A DNA stretch of 50,169 nt. Source: Colwellia demingiae (GTDB lineage: Bacteria; Pseudomonadota; Gammaproteobacteria; Enterobacterales; Alteromonadaceae). Shown in pieces: positions 13,729-21,030 of this stretch. Where the stretch lies: assembly GCF_007954275.1 (NCBI RefSeq), contig NZ_VOLT01000017.1:1-50169 (forward strand), written 5' to 3'. The notes below the pieces were generated by a model. The model saw only the letters and a program-made list of their open reading frames with translations. It was not told the DNA's origin and did no database searches. The stretch's first letter is position 1. Each line of letters starts with the position of its first letter. The position numbers and the translations under genes were made by a program.

Positions 13729-15900
13729 ATGAAGAAACAAAGCCTTTTCTTGACCAGTATCTTGGTCACTAGCGTATTAGCCGGTTGTACTGGTAATAGT
13801 GTTGAGCAAACATCAGAACCTATGGCTTCAGCTCAACAGCAAGCACAAAAAATCAATTATCCTGTGACAGCAAAAGGTGACGTAGTTGATAATTTCTTTG
13901 GTACTGATGTTGCGGACCCTTACCGTTGGTTAGAAGATGATCGCAGTGAAGAAACAGGCGCTTGGGTTAAGGCAGAAAACAAGGTGACATTCGATTACTT
14001 GTCACAAATTCCGTATCGTGGACAACTTAAGTCGCGTCTAGCCGAATTATGGAACTACGAAAAAGTAGGCGCGCCTTTTAAAGAGGGTGATTATTCCTAC
14101 TTTTACAAAAATGATGGTCTACAAAATCAATATGTTGTTTATCGTCAAAAAGAAGGCGGCACTGCTGAGTTGTTTTTAGATCCAAATACCTTTAGTGAAG
14201 ATGGCACCACCTCAATGGGACAGCTAAGCTTCTCAAAAGATGGCTCTATTGCCGCTTATGCTATTTCTGAAGGTGGTAGTGATTGGCGTAAAATCATCAT
14301 CATCGATGTAGAAACTAAGAAAGTATTAGAGACACCTCTAGTAGATGTTAAATTCTCAGGTATTTCTTGGTTTAAAAATGAAGGGTTTTACTACTCAAGT
14401 TATGACAAACCAGAGGGCAGTGAGTTATCGGCTAAGACTGACCAACATAAACTTTATTACCATGTATTAGGTCAACCACAAAAAGACGATAAAATTATTT
14501 TTGGTAATATCGCCGAGCAAAAACGTCGTTATGTAGGAGGTAATGTCACTGAAGATAATCGTTTCTTGCTTATTTCTGGCGCCATTTCAACATCAGGTAA
14601 TGATCTTTATTTAAAAGATTTAACTAAACCAAATAGCCCACTTATAACAATTACTGATAACTTCGATGCTGATACCTACGTTATTGAAAATGAAGGTGAC
14701 AAGTTATTTTTAGTGACAAACTTAAATGCGCCAAATAAGAAAATTGTCACGGTAAATGCTAAAGCACCAGCCAGTAAAAACTGGACTGACTTTATTGCAG
14801 AAACGGATTATGTGTTAAGCGCTTCAACGGGTGGCGGCTTCTTCTTTACTGAGTATATGGTTGATGCCATTTCTAAAGTTTATCAATATGATTATCAAGG
14901 TAAACAAGTACGTGAAATCAACTTACCAGGTGTCGGTAGTTCTTCAGCCCTAGAAGGCGATAAAGACGAAAGTACGTTATATTACTCATTTAGCAACTAC
15001 AAAACGCCAGGTACTATCTATAGCTACAACATAGATAAAGGTAATAGTGACGTTTACCGTAAGTCAGGCGCTAAATTCGATAGCGATGCTTATGAATCAA
15101 AACAAGTATTCTATCCTTCAAAAGATGGTACCAAAGTACCTATGATCATTACCTATAAAAAAGGTATTGAGCTTAATGGTAAAAATCCAACTATTTTATA
15201 TGGTTACGGTGGCTTCAATATTAGCTTAACACCAAGATTTAGTGTCTCGCGTGCAGTATGGTTAGAACAAGGTGGTATTTATGCTGTTGCTAACTTACGT
15301 GGTGGCGGTGAATACGGTAAAACATGGCACAAAGCGGGTACTCAATTAGATAAACAAAATGTTTTTGATGACTTTATTGCTGCCGGTGAATACTTAATTA
15401 AGCAAGATTATACTTCTAGTGACTACTTAGCGATTAATGGTGGTTCTAACGGTGGTTTATTAGTAGGCGCAGTTATGACTCAGCGTCCTGATCTTATGCA
15501 AGTTGCCTTACCCGCTGTTGGTGTATTAGACATGCTTAGATATCACACCTTCACTGCTGGTGCAGGTTGGGCTTACGATTATGGTACAGCTGAGCAAAGT
15601 GAAGAAATGTTCACTTACTTAAAGGGTTATTCACCTGTTCACAATGTTAAAGCCGGTGTTAGTTATCCAGCGACTATGGTTACTACAGGCGATCATGATG
15701 ACCGTGTTGTGCCAGCACATTCATTTAAGTTTGCTGCTGAGTTACAAGCTAAACAAGCAGGTAACGCTCCAACATTAATTCGTATTGAAACCAATGCAGG
15801 TCACGGTGCAGGTACGCCTGTTTCTAAAACTATTGAACAGTACGCTGACATCTATGCCTTTACCTTGTTTAACATGGGTTTTACTTCCTTACCGAAGTAA
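13729..15900 (+). CDS. Prolyl oligopeptidase family serine peptidase (S9A), lipoprotein form
   Basis: A 723-residue peptidase that cleaves short peptides after proline. The N-terminus is a lipoprotein signal (LVTSVLAGCTGN, Cys near residue 19), then VADPYRWLEDDRSEET, the typical S9A opening. The beta-propeller covers about residues 80-450. The catalytic domain holds the triad: Ser573 in GGSNGGLL, Asp in DHDDRVVPAHS (657-658) and His692 in NAGHGAGT. The substrate-side segment LRGGGEYGKTWHKAG is also conserved. Family enzymes are often cytosolic or periplasmic; the lipobox implies anchoring to a membrane facing the periplasm, consistent with peptide scavenging. Likely a single-gene transcript. 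Confidence 0.93.
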   Translation: MKKQSLFLTSILVTSVLAGCTGNSVEQTSEPMASAQQQAQKINYPVTAKGDVVDNFFGTDVADPYRWLEDDRSEETGAWVKAENKVTFDYLSQIPYRGQLKSRLAELWNYEKVGAPFKEGDYSYFYKNDGLQNQYVVYRQKEGGTAELFLDPNTFSEDGTTSMGQLSFSKDGSIAAYAISEGGSDWRKIIIIDVETKKVLETPLVDVKFSGISWFKNEGFYYSSYDKPEGSELSAKTDQHKLYYHVLGQPQKDDKIIFGNIAEQKRRYVGGNVTEDNRFLLISGAISTSGNDLYLKDLTKPNSPLITITDNFDADTYVIENEGDKLFLVTNLNAPNKKIVTVNAKAPASKNWTDFIAETDYVLSASTGGGFFFTEYMVDAISKVYQYDYQGKQVREINLPGVGSSSALEGDKDESTLYYSFSNYKTPGTIYSYNIDKGNSDVYRKSGAKFDSDAYESKQVFYPSKDGTKVPMIITYKKGIELNGKNPTILYGYGGFNISLTPRFSVSRAVWLEQGGIYAVANLRGGGEYGKTWHKAGTQLDKQNVFDDFIAAGEYLIKQDYTSSDYLAINGGSNGGLLVGAVMTQRPDLMQVALPAVGVLDMLRYHTFTAGAGWAYDYGTAEQSEEMFTYLKGYSPVHNVKAGVSYPATMVTTGDHDDRVVPAHSFKFAAELQAKQAGNAPTLIRIETNAGHGAGTPVSKTIEQYADIYAFTLFNMGFTSLPK

Positions 15901-15960
15901 AACAGTAAAACAACGCGCTAGTTATTTTTGATGTTAACTGAAAAAAGCTGATCTTGATCA

Positions 15961-15987
15961 AGTACTTGAGTAAATTACTCAGGTACT
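15961..15987 (+). repeat. Inverted repeat before the Cys/Gly-rich small gene
   Basis: AGTACTTGAGTAA and TTACTCAGGTACT (13-bp arms, one G-T pair) around one base, followed by ATTTCAAC. It sits 46 bases before the ATG at 16034. It could be an operator or the terminator of the peptidase gene. Confidence 0.5.
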
Positions 15988-16033
15988 ATTTCAACAAGTT
16001 TAATGAATTCAATTTAAATATCTGGAGTAATTT

Positions 16034-16141
16034 ATGGGTTGTTGTGGTGGTTGTGGTGGCGAAGGTCACGATGAGAAAAAAGAGCAAGAACAAGCTCAAG
16101 ATAAATCTACTGAACAAACTGAAGCTGCTGAAAAAGAGTAA
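16034..16141 (+). CDS. Small Cys/Gly-rich protein with charged tail (35 aa)
   Basis: This gene encodes MGCCGGCGGEGHDEKK followed by a Glu/Lys/Gln-rich tail ending in EAAEKE. GGAG lies seven bases before the ATG, an ideal ribosome-binding site. Cys3, Cys4, Cys7 and His12 form a compact potential metal- or thiol-binding head; the rest should be disordered and acidic. The third-position pattern (ggt, ggc, gaa, caa, gct) is that of a translated gene. No membrane segment or signal is visible. A longer overlapping frame (15954-16145) gives an implausible VVVVVVV run and is rejected. Similar short CCGG-type proteins occur in marine gammaproteobacteria as far as I recall, without known function; a copper, zinc or iron handling role is only a guess. 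Confidence 0.75.
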   Translation: MGCCGGCGGEGHDEKKEQEQAQDKSTEQTEAAEKE

Positions 16142-16144
16142 TTG

Positions 16145-16409
16145 ATACCAAACGGATTAATTTATTGGTCAGCTTAGAGCTACATTAGCGAGCTTAAAAC
16201 AAGCAAAATGAGTTAAACATAGTTACTCTATATTTCATTCATTTTGTGATGTTATCAGTTTGCTAATGAGCTCCCGATGGGCGAGTTTAAAAGGTTTACA
16301 TGCGGCGTTATTGATTTTGACAAGGGAATAACCATTCTCTTCAATCAATGCCTTGCCTCTAAACCTTTTAATTCTCGCTAAGTGATCAATAAATTAGTCC
16401 GATTGGTAT
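16145..16409. repeat. Long ATACCAA-family palindromic element (copy L1)
   Basis: A 265-bp element with 23-bp terminal inverted repeats (16145-16167 and 16387-16409, two mismatches). Inside are two further hairpins: GAGCTACATTAGC (16177-16189) with GCTAATGAGCTC (16262-16273), and GCGAG...AAAAGGTTTA (16281-16298) with TAAACCTTTT...CTCGC (16360-16378). The last encloses a third pair, ATTGATT/AATCAAT. A related copy lies at 37080-37353 and shares the core around CAAGGGAATA and the arm AAACCTTTTAATTCTCGCT. It begins four bases after the small Cys/Gly gene. No ORF is inside; it looks like a MITE or a large REP-type element. Confidence 0.85.
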
Positions 16410-16436
16410 TACTCTCTATCAACTGTAGTTTGTACA

Positions 16437-16478
16437 AATGCCGGTCAACTATCCTAGTTAGTTAATCGGCATTTTTTT
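16437..16478 (+). terminator. Intrinsic terminator
   Basis: An outer stem AATGCCG/CGGCATT and an inner AACTA/TAGTT, followed by a run of seven T. Plus-strand orientation; it would end read-through from the peptidase and small Cys/Gly genes before the convergent recQ. Confidence 0.75.
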
Positions 16479-16519
16479 ATGCAAATATTTATTAATTAGT
16501 GAGATAACAAACGAACTAA

Positions 16520-18367
16520 TTACTTATGCTCTTTGATTAACGCGAGAAAGGGTTGTCCGTAACGGGATAACTTCACATCTCCGATACCACTAATGCTCAG
16601 CATCTCACGCGATGTTTTCGGCTTTACACGTGCCAGCTCAGATAAGGTGGCATCATTGAAGACAATAAAAGGAGCAATGTCTTCACCATCAGCAATGGCT
16701 TTACGAAGTTCGCGTAATTTTGCAAATAAAACACGATCATAGCTTTTTTGAGGGCTTTTTTCTTGCCAGTAACTGGCTTTTTGCAGACGAGGGCTAGCTA
16801 ACATCAAAGGCTCTTGCGCTTTTAATACCACGCCCGACGCCTGTGTTAAGCATAAAATAGATTGTTGTTCGATATCTTGCTGTAAATAACCTAAATGAAT
16901 TAGCTGTCCAATAATTGAGAACCAGTAACCCACCGTTTTTCCTTTACCGATACCAAAGGTAGAGACTTTATCATGCGCTAGCTGTTTAACTTTTTCAGTA
17001 AGTTCACCGCGCAATACGGCAATAACATGATTAATATCACCTTGTTGCTCAATACGATACACGCATGACAATACTTTTTGTGCTTCTATGGTGCCATCAA
17101 ACTGACTTGGTGGGTCTAAGCAAATATCGCAATTTCCACAGCCTTTTTCGGTATATTCGGCAAAGTAATTCAGTACTACCTGCCGACGACAAGTTTGTGC
17201 ATCAATAAAAGCATCCATGGCAGCAAAACGTTGCATTTCAACATTCACTCGCTGCGGATTATCGCCTTCACTAATGCGCTTCTTAATACGATTAACATCT
17301 TTCTCATCAACCAAAAATAAGGCTTCTGCATTTAAGCCATCTCGACCAGCGCGACCAATTTCTTGATAATAAGACTCTAAAGTACGTGGTGGCTCAAAAT
17401 GTATGACATAACGCACATTAGGTTTATTGATTCCTAAACCAAAAGCAACAGTAGCAATCACTATTTGAATATTATCTTTGGTGAAACCCTCTTGTACTAG
17501 GGAACGAATTTCGTTCTCTAACCCCGCATGGTAAGCAGCACAGTTGATGCCGCTAGCGGCTAAATACTTAGCCAATTTTTCCACTTGCCAACGACTGTTA
17601 CAATAAATAATACCGCTGTCTTCACCCTTCTTTTTGATATACCCCAACAACTGCTTTTCGCCATTATATTTAGGCGCTAAGGTAAAACGAATATTGGGTC
17701 GGTCAAAACTATCAAGGTGAATATAAGGATTTGGTAACGCAAGTTGGTTCAAAATATCTTTACGAGTCGTCACATCTGCCGTCGCAGTTAACGCCATAAC
17801 GGGCACTGTGGGGAAATTTTGTTTTAAGCATTGTAGCTTGGTGTACGCAGGTCTGAAATCATGGCCCCATTGAGAAATACAGTGCGCTTCATCAATAGCA
17901 AATAAGCTTAATGGCAGTTGGTTCAAGCTTTGTAAGAAGTAATAATTAGTTAGGCGTTCAGGGGCAACATAAAGCAGTTTAATTTCACCTCGCCCTAACC
18001 GAGCGAAAATATCGCTGATTTCGCTTTGTTCCAAACTTGAATTAATAAAGGCAGCTGAGATTCCTTGCCTAGTTAAGCCATCGACTTGGTCTTTCATTAA
18101 GGCAATCAACGGAGATACAACAACCGTAACACCAGGTAACAGTACCGCGGGTAACTGATAACATAAAGATTTACCACCACCCGTAGGCATTAAGACCAAT
18201 GAGTCTTGCCCTTGTAACAAGCTATTGATAATTTTAGCTTGTCCCTCACGAAAGCTATCATAGCCAAAATAGTGCTTTAAAGTATCGAGCAGTAAGGCAT
18301 TATTTTCAGTACTGAGTTCTGTACTAATTTCGGCACTGTTTTGGTCATTGGCAACGGAAGAATTCAA
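16520..18367 (-). CDS. recQ: ATP-dependent DNA helicase RecQ
   Basis: A 615-residue 3'-5' DNA helicase of recombination repair (RecF pathway). Order of motifs: YFGYDSFREGQAKIINSLL (RecQ motif 0), Walker A MPTGGGKSLCYQLPA, DEAHCISQWGHDFRPAY (motif II and the aromatic loop), GRAGRDG (motif VI), then the zinc-binding cysteines CRRQVV...KGCGNCDIC (residues about 383-407), the winged helix and a C-terminal HRDC domain near residues 540-610 (ISGIGDVKLSRYGQPFLALI). The N-terminus has about 25 extra low-complexity residues (NSAEISTELSTENN) compared with E. coli RecQ. It has its own transcript, facing away from rarD. No LexA box is visible upstream. Confidence 0.95.
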   Translation of the reverse strand: MNSSVANDQNSAEISTELSTENNALLLDTLKHYFGYDSFREGQAKIINSLLQGQDSLVLMPTGGGKSLCYQLPAVLLPGVTVVVSPLIALMKDQVDGLTRQGISAAFINSSLEQSEISDIFARLGRGEIKLLYVAPERLTNYYFLQSLNQLPLSLFAIDEAHCISQWGHDFRPAYTKLQCLKQNFPTVPVMALTATADVTTRKDILNQLALPNPYIHLDSFDRPNIRFTLAPKYNGEKQLLGYIKKKGEDSGIIYCNSRWQVEKLAKYLAASGINCAAYHAGLENEIRSLVQEGFTKDNIQIVIATVAFGLGINKPNVRYVIHFEPPRTLESYYQEIGRAGRDGLNAEALFLVDEKDVNRIKKRISEGDNPQRVNVEMQRFAAMDAFIDAQTCRRQVVLNYFAEYTEKGCGNCDICLDPPSQFDGTIEAQKVLSCVYRIEQQGDINHVIAVLRGELTEKVKQLAHDKVSTFGIGKGKTVGYWFSIIGQLIHLGYLQQDIEQQSILCLTQASGVVLKAQEPLMLASPRLQKASYWQEKSPQKSYDRVLFAKLRELRKAIADGEDIAPFIVFNDATLSELARVKPKTSREMLSISGIGDVKLSRYGQPFLALIKEHK

Positions 18368-18496
18368 GAAGGTGTCGACTAATTTTCTTATGAGTAATAC
18401 CGCTATTTTAACTCAGCGCAGCCGTGAAAACCTAGTACATAAAAATATATTTATAACTCACCTAAAATCATGTGCTTGTTCAGAGGTAAACGCATT

Positions 18497-18532
18497 ATAC
18501 CAATCGGACTAATTTATTGATCCGTTTGGTAT
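18497..18532. repeat. Short ATACCAA-family element (S1)
   Basis: A 36-bp palindrome with arms ATACCAATCGGA and TCCGTTTGGTAT (12 bp, one mismatch) and the centre CTAATTTATTGA. It is the two ends of the long element joined together. It lies between the divergent recQ and rarD genes. Confidence 0.85.
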
Positions 18533-18649
18533 TAGTACTAACAAGTTTACGCTGTGAAGAATCACCACTTAGCTTTAAATACTTGAACCGCTTCATGTCG
18601 TGTTATTATCCTCGCTCTTTTTATACCTTATAACTATGACTAAATACTC

Positions 18650-19552
18650 ATGAGTGCATCTGCTACAAATCAACTTGAAGAAAACAGCAACCGCAATGGT
18701 GCACTAAGTGCGCTAAGTGCATATCTGCTCTGGGGTTTTGCGCCAATATATTTTAAATTACTCACCGCAATTGAGCCCGGTGAAATAATGATGCACAGAG
18801 TGATTTGGTCAACAGTATTTTTGTTGGTGATGATCATAGTCATGAAGAAGTGGTCACAGCTAGTGGCTATTTTTAAGCAACCTAAAATATTATTGCAATT
18901 GTCTTTATCGGCTAGCTTTCTTGCAGTGAACTGGTTTCTATTTATCTGGGCGGTAAACAACAATCATTTACTTGATGCCAGTTTAGGTTATTACATTAAC
19001 CCCTTGTTTAATGTAATTCTCGGCATGATATTTTTCCATGAGCGTTTGCGTCGTAACCAATTAATCGCGGTTGGTTTAGCGCTTGTTGGAGTATTGGTGC
19101 AACTCATTGCTTTAGGTACTTTACCAATCATCTCACTTGCTTTAGCAACTACCTTTGCAATTTACGGATTAATTAGAAAAAAACTCCCTATTAACTCGTT
19201 CATCGGATTATTCATTGAGTCACTGTTGATGCTACCTATAGCCCTCATTTATTGGTTTTTCTTTGTCGAAAGCAGTACCAGTAATATGGCGATAAATGCC
19301 GCCAGCTTAAACTTTACGTTGATCATGGCAGGCATAGTGACAACGGCACCGTTATTGTTTTTTACTATCGCGGCTAAGAGGTTAGCACTGTCGACCCTAG
19401 GTTTTTTTCAATACTTGGGGCCAAGTATTATGTTTTTATTGGCGACATTTTATTATCAAGAAACCATGAAAAGTGCTGAGTTAATCACCTTTATATTTAT
19501 TTGGGCAGCATTAGCGCTTTATAGCCTAGACTCATTTAAAAAGCGTGCTTAA
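18650..19552 (+). CDS. rarD: RarD-type EamA-family permease
   Basis: A 300-residue inner-membrane protein with about ten transmembrane segments. The RarD signature YLLWGFAPIYFKLLTAIEPGE (N-terminal) with HRVIWS, then LGYYINPLFNVILGMIFFHE and FFQYLGPSIMFLLATFYYQE, separates it from general DMT permeases. RarD was named from chloramphenicol sensitivity in E. coli; its transported substrate is uncertain. The start at 18650 has no strong ribosome-binding site. It ends just before a strong bidirectional terminator. Confidence 0.9.
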   Translation: MSASATNQLEENSNRNGALSALSAYLLWGFAPIYFKLLTAIEPGEIMMHRVIWSTVFLLVMIIVMKKWSQLVAIFKQPKILLQLSLSASFLAVNWFLFIWAVNNNHLLDASLGYYINPLFNVILGMIFFHERLRRNQLIAVGLALVGVLVQLIALGTLPIISLALATTFAIYGLIRKKLPINSFIGLFIESLLMLPIALIYWFFFVESSTSNMAINAASLNFTLIMAGIVTTAPLLFFTIAAKRLALSTLGFFQYLGPSIMFLLATFYYQETMKSAELITFIFIWAALALYSLDSFKKRA

Positions 19553-19570
19553 ATCGGCTATCCATGACGT

Positions 19571-19605
19571 AAAAAAATAGCGCTTTATAAAAGCGCTATT
19601 TTTTT
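19571..19605 (+). terminator. Bidirectional intrinsic terminator
   Basis: A 16-bp perfect stem (19571-19586 with 19590-19605) with core TAGCGCTTT, seven A before and seven T after. It serves rarD on the plus strand and, on the minus strand, the facing REC-REC-GGDEF gene. Confidence 0.9.
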
Positions 19606-19617
19606 ATTCACTGTCTT

Positions 19618-19653
19618 ATACCAACCAGACTAATTTATTGATCCAATTGGTAT
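19618..19653. repeat. Short ATACCAA-family element (S2)
   Basis: A 36-bp copy: ATACCAACCAGACTAATTTA ... ATCCAATTGGTAT. The centre CTAATTTATTGATC is identical to S1 while the arms have diverged. Between rarD and the GGDEF gene. Confidence 0.8.
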
Positions 19654-19670
19654 TATTCGTCCGAGACTAG

Positions 19671-20933
19671 CTAATCGTCTAGTTCCGCACCAAAGACGAC
19701 TATCTGATTGCGACCATTTTCTTTTGCTGCGTATAACGCATTATCTGCTTCATTCATTTGCTTAGAGAATTCATCTAGGCTATCAAAAACCACGCCTAAA
19801 CTTAACGTAATTGATATTGACGTATCTCCAGCAGGAATAGCCGATACCGCAATTTCTCGTCTAAAATCATCTAATTTATTATGCAAATAGTCTGTATCTA
19901 ACCCATGTAACAGTACTGCAAACTCTTCACCGCCCAAACGAGCGGTAAGTCCTGCGCCAAAATGTTTACGCATATAAAGAGCAATAACTTTTAATACTTG
20001 ATCACCAATATCATGGCCGTAGGTATCATTTACCTTCTTAAAGAAGTCGACATCTATCATAGCTAAGCAATAGGGTACTTTTTTATTGATATATTCTTTG
20101 ATGCGAGATTCAGCACTACGGAAAAAAGCACGGCGATTAGCGAGGTCGGTTAAATAATCGGTGTTAGCTGCATGCTGAATTTTAGCAATGTTATTTAAAC
20201 TCTCGATATTTTGAGTAATACGACAATAGAATTCTTCAGGGCAAAAAGGTTTACGTAAAAAGTCATCGGCACCATTTTTTATAAAGCGCGCTGAATGAAT
20301 ACCACTACTCGCGCCTGAAATACCTATTACGGCTAATTGCTCACGGGTATAAACACGACGAATTTCATTGGTCAGCTCAATACCGTCCATTGCCGGCATT
20401 TCTAAATCGGTGATGACCATTTTAATATTTTTATGCTGCGCCAGTTTTTCTAAAGCCTGCACACCATTATTAGCGGTAATCACATTAAAATTACGGCGTT
20501 TTAATAACTCGACAATATGGTTTCGCGCAGAAGATGAGTCATCAACCACCAAAATGGTATTTTTATTATTAGTTTGTTGCCAATGTAAAACACGCTTTAA
20601 ATAGAGGAAGGCTTGACTATTTTCTTTTGGAATATAATCAATAACTGGCTGTGATAATATTTTCTGCCGAGTTTCATCATCCATTTTTCCGGTCATAACG
20701 ATGCTAGGAATACCATGGGATAAGACACAAGCTATCGCCTCGCCATCAAGCGCATCAGGTAAGGCATAATCAATAGTCGCTGCAAAAAAATCAGTATCTG
20801 TTGATAAGATATTTTCCACCTGCGCTAAATCAGTAGCAATGACCACATCAAATTTTAACGAACGTGCTATCTGTTTGATTACAGTCGCTATAGGTTTACT
20901 GTCTTCTACTATTAATAATCTTTGAGACATCAT
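19671..20933 (-). CDS. Dual-receiver diguanylate cyclase (REC-REC-GGDEF)
   Basis: A 420-residue cytoplasmic response regulator. The first receiver (about residues 3-120) has IVEDS and a putative phosphoacceptor Asp in TIDYALPD. The second (about 127-250) has LVVDDSS and the clear acceptor in ITDLEMPAMDG. The C-terminal GGDEF domain (about 258-420) carries LTDLANRRAFF, MIDVDFFKKVNDTYGHDIGD and an intact active site GGEEF (about 334-338), so it should make cyclic di-GMP. The RXXD inhibition site normally upstream of GGEEF is absent (FGAG instead). The start at 20933 (MMSQRLL) follows AGAAGGTGG; a TTG at 20960 would add nine residues. No partner kinase gene adjoins it. Confidence 0.9.
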   Translation of the reverse strand: MMSQRLLIVEDSKPIATVIKQIARSLKFDVVIATDLAQVENILSTDTDFFAATIDYALPDALDGEAIACVLSHGIPSIVMTGKMDDETRQKILSQPVIDYIPKENSQAFLYLKRVLHWQQTNNKNTILVVDDSSSARNHIVELLKRRNFNVITANNGVQALEKLAQHKNIKMVITDLEMPAMDGIELTNEIRRVYTREQLAVIGISGASSGIHSARFIKNGADDFLRKPFCPEEFYCRITQNIESLNNIAKIQHAANTDYLTDLANRRAFFRSAESRIKEYINKKVPYCLAMIDVDFFKKVNDTYGHDIGDQVLKVIALYMRKHFGAGLTARLGGEEFAVLLHGLDTDYLHNKLDDFRREIAVSAIPAGDTSISITLSLGVVFDSLDEFSKQMNEADNALYAAKENGRNQIVVFGAELDD

Positions 20934-20953
20934 GCCACCTTCTGATTTTAAAA

Positions 20954-20993
20954 ATACCAATCGGACTAATTTTTGGCTGATAGATCCAATATT
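20954..20993. repeat. Degenerate short ATACCAA-family element (S3)
   Basis: The left end ATACCAATCGGACTAATTT is perfect, the right end (ATCCAATATT) is decayed. It lies between the start of the GGDEF gene and the end of uvrD. Confidence 0.65.
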
Positions 20994-21030
20994 CTACAAG
21001 TTCTCAAATAAACGAGTACTCTCTCAACAG

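Noticed and set aside
15954..16145. 63-residue frame with a run of seven valines overlapping the small Cys/Gly gene
   Set aside because: It is the shifted frame of the GGT/TGT-rich head and Lys/Glu tail of the 35-aa protein and has no suitable ribosome-binding site.
16145..16409. Insertion sequence with transposase
   Set aside because: No ORF inside either long copy; at most a non-autonomous element.
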